This document shows positions 1 through 6,162 of a stretch of 8,895 nucleotides of DNA, in pieces (position 1 is the stretch's first letter; every line of letters begins with the position of its first letter). Made by a program: the position numbers and the translations under genes. The notes beneath the pieces were generated by a model that worked only from the letters and a program-made list of their open reading frames with translations, was not told where the DNA came from and searched no databases. The DNA is taken from positions 9,965 to 18,859 of the forward strand of contig PLCI01000116.1 in assembly GCA_003135595.1 (NCBI GenBank). Direction: 5' to 3'. Source of the stretch: Acidimicrobiaceae bacterium (GTDB lineage Bacteria; Actinomycetota; Acidimicrobiia; Acidimicrobiales; RAAP-2).

Positions 1-204
1 GTCGGCGTCGGCATGCGGTCCGAGTGGCTGATGTCCAAGCTGCTGGCCATCATGGCCAACCTGCTGCGGCCCGACGACCTCGGCGCGGCCGAGCTCGGCT
101 ATCGCGCGATCAACGCCCTCGCGCGCAGCGTCCCCGACAGCGCGCTCGAAGCAATGCTCGCGTCGTTCGACGAGCGAGCCGCCGCCCGCGTGGCGTCGCA
201 CTGA
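1..204 (+). CDS. 3' end of an unrecognised protein (5' truncated by window)
   Basis: The reading frame is open from the first base and ends at TGA 202-204, giving 67 visible residues. The upstream part lies outside the window, so the ATG at 13 is probably internal. The visible tail looks helical and is rich in Ala and Leu, with a Leu/Met-rich stretch (LLAIMANLL) followed by two amphipathic segments ending in VASH. I see no catalytic motif and do not recognise the family; a C-terminal helical region of an enzyme or a small helical domain are both possible. Codon use (G or C at third positions) matches its neighbours, which supports real coding. It is followed by an 81-base gap holding an inverted repeat and a putative promoter, so it probably does not share a transcript with the next gene. 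Confidence 0.6.
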   Translation, partial: VGVGMRSEWLMSKLLAIMANLLRPDDLGAAELGYRAINALARSVPDSALEAMLASFDERAAARVASH

Positions 205-237
205 CCGACGCGACCGTTCCTCGAGCGACTGCGGCAC

Positions 238-257
238 GCGGGTGGCGCCATACCCGC
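238..257. repeat. Inverted repeat between two + strand genes; possible weak terminator
   Basis: GCGGGT at 238-243 is the exact reverse complement of ACCCGC at 252-257, giving a 6-bp stem around an 8-base loop. It lies 33 bases after the stop of the preceding gene and 16 bases before the putative -10 hexamer of the next. No T-run follows, so it is not a classical intrinsic terminator. A T-less terminator or an operator over the -35 region are both possible, and chance is also likely at this GC content. Confidence 0.3.
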
Positions 258-273
258 ACGCGCCCCCAGGCGG

Positions 274-279
274 TAGAAC
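274..279 (+). promoter_or_regulatory. Putative -10 hexamer (TAGAAC) for a leaderless GNAT gene
   Basis: TAGAAC differs from the actinobacterial -10 pattern TANNNT only at the last base. Six bases separate it from the GTG at 286, so transcription would start at or next to the start codon. No Shine-Dalgarno sequence is visible before the GTG, which fits a leaderless message. No convincing -35 box is seen. The last four bases of the hexamer belong to a short palindrome, GAACGTTC (276-283). This is an inference from spacing and motif only. Confidence 0.4.
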
Positions 280-285
280 GTTCGC

Positions 286-1290
286 GTGTCAGTGTCGATT
301 TCAAGGGTCGTCGACGTCGCGGGAGTCGAGCTGTGGCACGACGTCGAAGAGCGAAGCGTCCCCTTCGACCACCCCGGCCTCCTCGCGGATCCCTTCGAGG
401 AATCGCTCAGCATGTTCCGCGAGGATCAACGGACCGAGAGGATCGTCATGTTCACTGCGCACGACGGCGACGAGGTCGTGGGCAACGAGATGATCAGTTA
501 TCCCCTGCTCGACAACCTCGACAACGCCCTGGTCCACCTGACCGTCGTCCCCGAGCGTCGGCGTCGTGGCGTCGGTCGGTTCCTGGCTGGGCACCTCCTC
601 GACGTGGCGCGTGCCGAGGGCCGCAAGCGCGCGATGGGCTGGGTCGCGTCGCCATTCGACGCCGAGGGGCCGGGGCTGACATTCGCGCTCGGGCTGGGCG
701 TGACGCGCGCGAATGAGAATGTCCGGCGCGAGCTCGACCTCGAGGGGTTGGACGACGGCACGCTCGACACGGTTCAGCGCGACCTCGTCGGGAATCGCGC
801 GGATCGCTACCAACTCGTCACCTGGATCGACAGGGCTCCCGACGAGCTCGTCGAGACCGCGGCACGGATGATGGGGCGCATGTCGACCGACGCCCCGCTG
901 GGTGACTCCGCATGGGAGCCAGAGGCCTGGGACGCCGCGCGGTACCGAGAGGGCGAGGTGGCCGCGGCGAGCCGGCGACGACGACGCCTCGCCGCCGGCG
1001 CGGTCGATCCCAACAGCAGCGGGCTCGTGGCGTACACCGACATCGGGGTCTCCACGATCCGCCCCGAGATCGCCTACCAGTGGGACACGGTCGTCGACCC
1101 CGACCACCGCGGCCATCGGCTCGGACTCGCGACCAAGGTCGAGAACCTCCGCCAGCTTCGCCGCGAGTCCCCCGAGTCGAAGCGGATCGAGACCTGGAAC
1201 GCCGCCTCGAACTCGTTCATGATCGCCGTGAATGACGCGCTCGGCTTCCGCCCCGTCGAGCGGACGACAGCCGTGGAGCTCGCTCTCTAG
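286..1290 (+). CDS. Tandem GNAT-family N-acetyltransferase (two GNAT modules)
   Basis: The 334-residue protein carries two GNAT-like modules. In the first, residues 84-112 hold the acetyl-CoA-binding motif A: a strand (VHLTVVP), then RRRRGVGRFL and a helix. In the second, residues 266-283 give WDTVVDPDHRGHRLGLAT, followed by the C-terminal GNAT pattern TWNAASNSFMIAVNDALGF (303-321). Both pyrophosphate loops (RRGVG, RGHRLG) look intact. GNAT enzymes transfer an acyl group from acyl-CoA to an amine. The double-domain layout resembles mycothiol synthase (MshD), but I see nothing that fixes the substrate, so MshD is only an analogy. The GTG at 286 was chosen because it sits 6 bases after a -10-like hexamer; a GTG at 292 is an alternative. 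The protein is probably cytoplasmic, as no signal peptide or membrane segment is seen. A 76-base gap separates it from the next gene. Confidence 0.85.
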   Translation: MSVSISRVVDVAGVELWHDVEERSVPFDHPGLLADPFEESLSMFREDQRTERIVMFTAHDGDEVVGNEMISYPLLDNLDNALVHLTVVPERRRRGVGRFLAGHLLDVARAEGRKRAMGWVASPFDAEGPGLTFALGLGVTRANENVRRELDLEGLDDGTLDTVQRDLVGNRADRYQLVTWIDRAPDELVETAARMMGRMSTDAPLGDSAWEPEAWDAARYREGEVAAASRRRRRLAAGAVDPNSSGLVAYTDIGVSTIRPEIAYQWDTVVDPDHRGHRLGLATKVENLRQLRRESPESKRIETWNAASNSFMIAVNDALGFRPVERTTAVELAL

Positions 1291-1354
1291 GCATTTCGGT
1301 GTCGGCGCGATGCGTCGACGTCGGGGTCACTCACGAGCCGAGCCGGGGCGACGG

Positions 1355-1360
1355 CAGAAT
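1355..1360 (+). promoter_or_regulatory. Putative -10 hexamer (CAGAAT) for a leaderless membrane-protein gene
   Basis: CAGAAT lies exactly 6 bases before the ATG at 1367, the same spacing as the hexamer before the GTG at 286. It matches the TAGAAT type of -10 element except for the first base. There is no purine-rich ribosome-binding site next to the ATG, which again fits a leaderless transcript. It also supports the ATG at 1367 over in-frame starts further upstream. No -35 box is evident. Confidence 0.35.
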
Positions 1361-1366
1361 GGGCCG

Positions 1367-3073
1367 ATGGCCATCCCGCGCGCTGTCTCGTCGCGCGCGG
1401 ACGTCGCCGTGGTCGCGTCGCTGTGCGGCCTCGGCGCAGCGATCCGCATTCCCGGACTGACCTCGCGGGACCTGTGGTTCGACGACTCGTGGGCGGCGCT
1501 TCCTGCGCACGTGCCGCTGCACGACGCGCTGCGCATGGTCGTGACGACGCCGTTGTACACCCTCGCGATGCGGCTGTGGATCGGCGTGCTGCCCCAGGAC
1601 ACGTGGTGGGCGCAGCTGCCCGCGCTCGTGCTCGGCGTCGCCGCGATCGCGGCGGTCTGGGCGCTCGTCCGCTCCCACGGCTTCTCGAGGCTGACTGCCG
1701 CCGCCACCGCGCTGCTGGTCGCGGTTGGCCCGGTGACCGTGGCGTACTCGACGCGCGTGAAGGAGTACGGCGCCGACCTGCTCCTTGCGTGCCTCGTCCT
1801 CTGGCTCGTCGAACGCTGGCGTCGCGCCCCTCAAGGCCGACAGCTTGTGGTACTCGGACTCGTCTCGATCGCGTCGCTGTGGATCTCGGCATCGACGGCC
1901 GCGGTGATAGGCGGCGCGGCGGCCACGACGATCTTCGTGGCGTGGTCGCGCCCCTCGACGCGACGACAGGTCGCCGCGTACCTCGGGGCGCTCGTCCTCG
2001 GCGCGGGCAGCGTCTGGTTGGTGTTCCTCCGGCACCTCCCCGGCCAACTCCGAGCCAACTGGCGCACGCACGGGTTCCTCTTCGGCTACTCGAGCGCACG
2101 GCACGTCGAGTTCGCGTTCCAGCAGACCTTCGCGGGCATCGCCCATGGGCTGCTCGGGATCCCGATCCCCTACACGTTCCAGGGCTACGCGCTTCGCGCG
2201 TGGCCGATCGCGCTCGCGGTCGTCACGGTGGTCGTGCTTGGCTCCCTCGTCGCGCTCCCGCTTGCGCAGGCGATCCGGACGAAGGGCGAGGGCGCCTCGG
2301 CGATGACGGCGTCCGCCGCGGCCATCGCGATCGCGGTCGTCGGCACGCTGGCTGGCCTCGTGCCGCTCGGTGACGGCCGGACCGATGAGGTGCTGTACCC
2401 CGCGATCCTTCTGCTCGGCGCGGCCGCGACGACCCGGGTCGCGACCCATGTGCCGGTGCCCGCGAGGGTGCGGCGATCGGGACACATCGCGCTCGCTGGC
2501 TCGATCGCGGTCGTCGCGGTCTGGTTCGGCCTGACCCACCTCGGCGAGTACCCACCGACGGGGCTGCGGACCGCCTATGCCGAGCTGCAGCCGCTCCTGC
2601 GCCCGGGGGACCTGGTCGTCGTCGACGGCTACGAGCAGTTCACCTGGGCCGACGAGGGGCTCACGCCGTGGCAGGTCTCCTTCCAGCAGGGCGATGTCCC
2701 GTGGCCCATGGGCTTCCACGTCGTGAGCGCGCACCCCGGCGTCAACCTGTCACCCGAGTACCTCCAGCCAGATCCGATGCTGCCGGCGCTCGTCGCCAAG
2801 TCCTCGCGGGTCTGGCTCGTCGGGCCGACGGTCGGCGGCTTCTCGATCTCGGATCCTCGCGCCCTGTGGGGTCTGCCGGCGAACACGCCGACGGTCCGGG
2901 AGCTGGAGTGCCCGGTGAGCGAGATCGGGCTCGGCGCTCGCACGAAGTCCTTCCTGAAGGCGCTGGGGTGCACGGCGGCCAAGGGCGGGCTCGGCCTGCA
3001 CCCCACGAAGACCTTCTTCGAGTACTCCGGCACCTACGTGTGGCTCTACGTCCACCCGCCTCACCGGCGCTGA
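1367..3073 (+). CDS. Multi-pass membrane protein, probable GT-C glycosyltransferase (PMT/ArnT-like)
   Basis: The 568-residue protein has an N-terminal membrane helix (about 12-30), then the motif LWFDDSWAALPA with acidic pair D39-D40. This is where GT-C enzymes such as PMT and ArnT carry their catalytic acidic residues, in the first outside loop. Further hydrophobic segments lie at about 84-101, 110-122, 134-148, 158-192, 204-221, 281-301, 312-333, 341-355 and 373-389. The segment STRVKEYGADLLLACLVLW resembles the second-loop region of family-39-like transferases. A hydrophilic, Trp-rich C-terminal domain (about 395-568) should lie outside the membrane; its two cysteines, C515 and C535, could pair. 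Such enzymes move a sugar from a polyprenyl-phosphate donor to protein, lipid or glycan, but the acceptor cannot be told here. An upstream extension to 1232 is open but Arg-rich and overlaps the GNAT gene, so the ATG at 1367 is preferred. No glycan-cluster genes are adjacent. It ends one base from the convergent haem cluster. Confidence 0.75.
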   Translation: MAIPRAVSSRADVAVVASLCGLGAAIRIPGLTSRDLWFDDSWAALPAHVPLHDALRMVVTTPLYTLAMRLWIGVLPQDTWWAQLPALVLGVAAIAAVWALVRSHGFSRLTAAATALLVAVGPVTVAYSTRVKEYGADLLLACLVLWLVERWRRAPQGRQLVVLGLVSIASLWISASTAAVIGGAAATTIFVAWSRPSTRRQVAAYLGALVLGAGSVWLVFLRHLPGQLRANWRTHGFLFGYSSARHVEFAFQQTFAGIAHGLLGIPIPYTFQGYALRAWPIALAVVTVVVLGSLVALPLAQAIRTKGEGASAMTASAAAIAIAVVGTLAGLVPLGDGRTDEVLYPAILLLGAAATTRVATHVPVPARVRRSGHIALAGSIAVVAVWFGLTHLGEYPPTGLRTAYAELQPLLRPGDLVVVDGYEQFTWADEGLTPWQVSFQQGDVPWPMGFHVVSAHPGVNLSPEYLQPDPMLPALVAKSSRVWLVGPTVGGFSISDPRALWGLPANTPTVRELECPVSEIGLGARTKSFLKALGCTAAKGGLGLHPTKTFFEYSGTYVWLYVHPPHRR

Positions 3074-3074
3074 G

Positions 3075-3509
3075 CTACCCCTGGTCCCGCGAGATGGCGG
3101 CGAGCGCCCGCTCGGCAGCTTGGCGCACCCTTGGCACGGGATCGCCGCAGAGCTGCGCGACCGCGCTCGCGGCGTCGTCGAGCCGTCGCTTCGCGACCAC
3201 CTTGGCCACCATCTCGCGCAGCCGCCAGCTCGGGTCGACGCTCGCTTCAATGAGTTCCGGCGTCGCGGCGTCGTTCCAGACGTAGAGAAGGCCGCGGGCG
3301 CCCCAGACGCGCCCCCAGTACGGCGCGTCGTGCCCCGCTAGGAACCGCTCGCCGTGGGCGCCCCCGAGTGCGATCACGAGGTCGTCGTCGACCTCGGCAC
3401 CCGCCAGCATCGAGACACACGCCGCGACGACGGCACGATCGCCGTGCCGTGCGCACGCGACGGCGATGCGGTCACGGGGCGTCGCTCCTCGCGCGGCCCC
3501 GACGCTCAC
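3075..3509 (-). CDS. Small HEAT-repeat-like protein, last gene of the haem cluster
   Basis: The 144-residue protein starts at a GTG whose last two bases lie in the stop of the preceding gene (GTGA, 4-base overlap), which points to coupled translation. Its C-terminal half shows the HEAT/Armadillo-like pattern of paired helices: a helix around PELIEA (85-90), then DPSWRLREMVAKVVAKRRL (92-110), then DPVPRVRQAAERALAAI (123-139). DPxxRVR-type turns followed by an Ala-rich helix are typical of HEAT repeats. The middle segment has YWGRVWGARGLLYVW (64-78). HEAT folds bind proteins or ligands, and no catalytic motif is seen. It looks like one of the small HEAT proteins of actinobacteria, whose function I do not know. 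It is probably cytoplasmic and co-expressed with hemB and hemL. Codon use matches its neighbours. The TAG stop lies one base from the stop of the convergent glycosyltransferase gene. Confidence 0.7.
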   Translation of the reverse strand: MSVGAARGATPRDRIAVACARHGDRAVVAACVSMLAGAEVDDDLVIALGGAHGERFLAGHDAPYWGRVWGARGLLYVWNDAATPELIEASVDPSWRLREMVAKVVAKRRLDDAASAVAQLCGDPVPRVRQAAERALAAISRDQG

Positions 3510-3859
3510 CGACGGCGTCGCGCCCCGCGCAGGGTGCGCACCATGGGCTTGGCGCCGATGAGCTCTCGCAGCACCGTGACGACGGCCTGCCCGCCGCCCG
3601 CGACCCCCTCGTCGGGGACCTCCCAGCGATAGCGCAGGGCACCGAAGCTGAGCGCGATCACCGCGACGCCGTCCCGGCACGACGTCCGCACGTCGCGGCA
3701 CGCCGCCCAGGGGATCTGCCACGCGGTCACGGGGTCGCCGCCGAGCTGGGTGATGCCGTCTCGGTTGATCCGCAGCTCGAGGCCGCTCACCGGCGTGCCG
3801 ACGCCCGGCGCGGGCACCAGCGTCGCGCCGGTCAGCACGAGCGTGGACGGCTCAGCCAT
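3506..3859 (-). CDS. 117-residue beta-rich protein, possibly PH-like, after hemL
   Basis: The ATG at 3859 lies inside the 3' end of hemL, in the sequence ATGGCTGA, which contains both this start and the hemL stop (8-base overlap). The protein is mostly short beta-strand-like stretches: STLVLTGATLVPA (5-17), SGLELRINRDGITQL (26-39), TAWQIPWAACRDVRTS (46-60), GVAVIALSFGALRYRWEVP (64-82). One helix follows (about 88-102), then an Arg-rich tail (RGARRRR). A strand-rich barrel closed by one C-terminal helix, with a WxIPW pair, is what PH-like domains look like; this fold assignment is my inference from the pattern. No catalytic residues, signal peptide or membrane segments are seen. Its stop overlaps the start of the next gene by 4 bases, so hemL, this gene and the HEAT gene are very probably one transcript. 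A basic tail could bind acidic lipid or nucleic acid. Function unknown. Confidence 0.7.
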   Translation of the reverse strand: MAEPSTLVLTGATLVPAPGVGTPVSGLELRINRDGITQLGGDPVTAWQIPWAACRDVRTSCRDGVAVIALSFGALRYRWEVPDEGVAGGGQAVVTVLRELIGAKPMVRTLRGARRRR

Positions 3860-5141
3860 CGTGGGCCCGCAGTGCCGTCGCCGCCTCGTGGGCGGCATCG
3901 ATCGTCCTCGAGATCGCTGCGTCGTCGTGGGCGAACGAGCAGAACAGGACCTCGTAGGCACCAGGCGCGAAGGCGACGCCTCGCGCGAGCAGCTCGTGGA
4001 AGAGCCCGGCGTAGCGACCCGACCCGTTGATCGCGCGAGCCTGCTCGAGGTCGCGCGGCGCGGCAAGCCGCTGGCTGCCGCTGCCCACGAACAGCGAGGC
4101 CAGGGTGCCGTGCCGTGGCGCGCACGCCGCGAACCCCACGTCGAGCAGCGCCGCTTCGAGCCCGTCGGCGAGGCGCGCCACGCGATCGGCGAGCGCCTCG
4201 TAGCGATCGGCGGTCGCCTGCTCGAGGACGCAGCGGCCCGCCGCCATCGCCACGGGATTCCCCGAGAGCGTGCCCGCCTGGTACACCGCACCGCGGGGTG
4301 CGAGCTCGCCCATCACCGCCCTGGTGCCACCGAACGCGCCGACGGGCATCCCGCCACCGATGACCTTGCCGAGGCACCACAGGTCCGGCACCACGCCAAC
4401 GAGCTCGGAGGCGGTCGTCGGCGCCAGCCGGAATCCCGTGATCACCTCGTCGAAGACGAGGAGCGCACCGATGCGGTCGCACTCGCGGCGAAGACCCTCG
4501 AGGAAGCCCTTCGCCGGTGCGACGAGCCCCATGTTGGCCGCGACCGGCTCGACGATGACGCAGGCGACGTCCTCGCCGAGGGACGGCACCACGTTGTAGG
4601 GGGCGACGATCGTGTCGCGGACCGCGCCCTCGGGCACGCCCGCGGACCCGGGGAGCCGAAGCGTCAGCACGCCGCTGCCCGAGGCGGTGAGGAGCGAGTC
4701 GGCATGGCCGTGGTAGCACCCGTCGAACTTCACGATCGTGGACCGACCGGTCGCGCCGCGCGCGAGGCGCACGGCGCTCATCGCCGCTTCGGTGCCCGAC
4801 GAGACGAACCGGACCTGCTCGAGGCCGGTGACGCGCTCGGTGATCGCCTCGGCGAGCAGGGTCTCGTCGCGCGTCGGCGCCCCGAAGGTCGTGCCGGTCT
4901 TTGCCACGGACTCGATCGTTCGAACGACCATGGGGTCGGCGTGGCCGAGGAGGGATGCGCCGTAGCTCTGGACGTAGTCGAGGTAGACGGTGCCCTCGAC
5001 GTCGGTCACCGTCGCACCGGCGCCCGACGCGACGGTGTACGGCGTGCCGCCAACCGAGGCGAACGAGCGCACGGGCGAGTCGACGCCGCCGGGCAGCACT
5101 CTCGACGCGCGCTCGAACCACGCCTCGTTTGTCTCAGCCAC
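3852..5141 (-). CDS. hemL: Glutamate-1-semialdehyde 2,1-aminomutase
   Basis: HemL is a PLP enzyme that turns glutamate-1-semialdehyde into 5-aminolevulinate, the second step of the C5 route to haem, in the cytoplasm. The 429-residue length is normal for the family. The N-terminus has LPGGVDSPVRSF (16-27). The PLP site is shown by SSGTEAAMSAVRLAR (114-128), YHGHADSLL (143-151), FDEVITGFR (230-238) and LGKVIGGGMPVGAFGG (257-272), in which K259 is the expected Schiff-base lysine. TLSGNPVAMAAG (291-302) is also conserved. The start is GTG at 5141, overlapping the hemB stop by 8 bases (GTGGCTGA), with a weak GAGG upstream inside hemB. Its own stop overlaps the next gene in the same way. Together with HemA at the other end of the cluster it shows that ALA is made from glutamyl-tRNA and not from glycine and succinyl-CoA. 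It is co-transcribed with hemB. Confidence 0.97.
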   Translation of the reverse strand: MAETNEAWFERASRVLPGGVDSPVRSFASVGGTPYTVASGAGATVTDVEGTVYLDYVQSYGASLLGHADPMVVRTIESVAKTGTTFGAPTRDETLLAEAITERVTGLEQVRFVSSGTEAAMSAVRLARGATGRSTIVKFDGCYHGHADSLLTASGSGVLTLRLPGSAGVPEGAVRDTIVAPYNVVPSLGEDVACVIVEPVAANMGLVAPAKGFLEGLRRECDRIGALLVFDEVITGFRLAPTTASELVGVVPDLWCLGKVIGGGMPVGAFGGTRAVMGELAPRGAVYQAGTLSGNPVAMAAGRCVLEQATADRYEALADRVARLADGLEAALLDVGFAACAPRHGTLASLFVGSGSQRLAAPRDLEQARAINGSGRYAGLFHELLARGVAFAPGAYEVLFCSFAHDDAAISRTIDAAHEAATALRAHDG

Positions 5142-6114
5142 CCAGCGCCTCGGCGGCCTCCGCGGCGAAGTACGTGACGACGAAGTCCGCTCCCGCTCGG
5201 CGGATCGCGGTCAGGTGCTCGAGGCCGACCGCCGTCCCGTCGAGCCAGCCGCGCTCGGCGGCGGCCTTCACCATCGCGTACTCACCGCTCACGTGGTACG
5301 CGGCGACTGGGACGTCGGCCACGGCCGCCACGTCGGCGATGACGTCGAGGCAGCTGAGGGCGGGCTTGACCATCACGATGTCCGCGCCCTCGGCGATGTC
5401 GGCGAGCACCTCGGTGACCGCCTCGGTGCGGTTGCGGAGGTCCTGCTGGTACGCGCGCCGGTCGCCGTGCGCGATCGAGACGTTGACGGCCTCGCGGAAC
5501 GGCCCGTACAGCGCCGTCGCGTACTTGGCGGCGTAGGCGAGCACGATGGTGTCGTGGTGGCCGTTGTCCTCCAGGGCGGCGCGGATGGCCGCGACCTGCC
5601 CGTCCATCATCCCGCTCGGGGCCACGACGTCGGCGCCGGCGTCGGCCTGGACGACCGCGATCCTCGCGTAGCGCTCGAGCGTCGCGTCGTTGTCGACGGT
5701 GCCGTCGTCGAGGAGGATCCCGCAGTGACCGTGCTCGGTGTACTCGTCGAGGCAGAGGTCCGCCATGACGCACAGCCCGTCGCCGTGCTCGTCGCGCAGG
5801 TCCCGCAGGGCGATCTGGACGATCCCGTCGGGGTCCCACGCCGACGAGCCCTCCGCGTCCTTGGCCTCAGGCAGGCCGAAGAGCAGGACCGAGCGCACCC
5901 CGAGGGCCACGAGCCGGCGCACCTCGAGCCGGAGCGAGTCGAGCGTGTGCTGCCCGTGCCCGGGCAGGGCGGCGATGGGTCGGGGCGCGTCGATGCCCTC
6001 GGCCACGAAGAGCGGCGCGACGAGGTCGTTGACGTCGAGCGAGGTCTCCGCGACGAGGTCGCGGATGACCGGGGTCCGGCGCAGCCGGCGGAGCCGACGT
6101 GCGGGGAACTCCAT
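5134..6114 (-). CDS. hemB: Porphobilinogen synthase (delta-aminolevulinate dehydratase)
   Basis: HemB joins two 5-aminolevulinate molecules into porphobilinogen. The 326 residues match the family length, and the N-terminus FPARRLRRLRRTP is typical. The two active-site lysines are K197 (AYAAKYATALYGPFREA) and K250 (IVMVKPALSCLDVI), which forms the Schiff base. VAPSGMMDGQ (164-173) is also conserved. The metal site reads DLCLDEYTEHGHCG (119-132): C121 and C131 are kept, but the middle ligand is D123 where E. coli and animal zinc enzymes have Cys. E231 in RNRTEAVTE fits the allosteric magnesium-site glutamate region. The ATG at 6114 follows a TAGGCT hexamer by 7 bases, so the gene is probably leaderless and heads its own transcript with hemL and two small genes. 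Its stop overlaps the hemL start by 8 bases. Confidence 0.97.
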   Translation of the reverse strand: MEFPARRLRRLRRTPVIRDLVAETSLDVNDLVAPLFVAEGIDAPRPIAALPGHGQHTLDSLRLEVRRLVALGVRSVLLFGLPEAKDAEGSSAWDPDGIVQIALRDLRDEHGDGLCVMADLCLDEYTEHGHCGILLDDGTVDNDATLERYARIAVVQADAGADVVAPSGMMDGQVAAIRAALEDNGHHDTIVLAYAAKYATALYGPFREAVNVSIAHGDRRAYQQDLRNRTEAVTEVLADIAEGADIVMVKPALSCLDVIADVAAVADVPVAAYHVSGEYAMVKAAAERGWLDGTAVGLEHLTAIRRAGADFVVTYFAAEAAEALGG

Positions 6115-6121
6115 CGGCGCG

Positions 6122-6127
6122 AGCCTA
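6122..6127 (-). promoter_or_regulatory. Putative -10 hexamer (TAGGCT) for leaderless hemB
   Basis: On the - strand TAGGCT matches the actinobacterial TANNNT pattern fully. Seven bases separate it from the ATG at 6114, placing the expected transcript start at the A of the ATG. There is no ribosome-binding site in that gap. The -35 region falls on the GC hairpin at 6140-6157 and has no TTGACA-like box. This is the best of the three -10 candidates in the window. Confidence 0.5.
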
Positions 6128-6139
6128 CCGGTGGTCCTC

Positions 6140-6157
6140 GCGGGCCCTTTGGCCCGC
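6140..6157 (-). terminator. GC hairpin without T-run between the DUF6159-like gene and hemB
   Basis: GCGGGCC (6140-6146) and GGCCCGC (6151-6157) form a perfect 7-bp all-GC stem around a 4-base loop (AAAG on the transcribed - strand). It begins 5 bases after the stop of the upstream gene at 6163. No T-run follows. T-less hairpins are often proposed as terminators in actinobacteria, so it may end the hemA-C-D-membrane protein message. It also covers the expected -35 region of hemB, so an operator role is an alternative. Confidence 0.45.
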
Positions 6158-6162
6158 CACCC

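Noticed and set aside
276..283. GAACGTTC palindrome overlapping the putative -10 of the GNAT gene, considered as a repressor or SOS operator
   Set aside because: It is only 8 bases with no spacer, so it does not match a LexA box, and there is no second copy before the other promoters. Kept only as a note in the promoter entry.
1232..1366. 45-residue N-terminal extension of the glycosyltransferase
   Set aside because: It overlaps the end of the GNAT gene, is Arg/Ser-rich and not membrane-like. The ATG at 1367 has a -10-like hexamer at the leaderless distance.
1331..2734. 467-codon open frame on the - strand inside the glycosyltransferase gene
   Set aside because: It is antisense to a gene with clear membrane helices and a GT-C motif, and its product is low-complexity Arg/Asp/Glu/His-rich sequence.
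3510..3722. N-terminal extension of the HEAT gene up to an in-frame start at 3722
   Set aside because: The extension overlaps the PH-like gene entirely and is Arg/Gly-rich junk in composition. The GTGA junction at 3506-3509 gives a clean coupled start.
4916..4927. 12-base perfect palindrome TCGTTCGAACGA
   Set aside because: It lies inside the hemL coding region, where it encodes a normal family-like segment. A palindrome of this size is expected about twice by chance in a window this long. It also lacks the spacing of an actinobacterial LexA box (GAAC-N4-GTTC).
3832..5121. 429-codon - strand frame almost coincident with hemL
   Set aside because: It is a +1/+2 shifted frame of hemL. The hemL frame carries every PLP-site motif, while this one is Arg-rich and has none.
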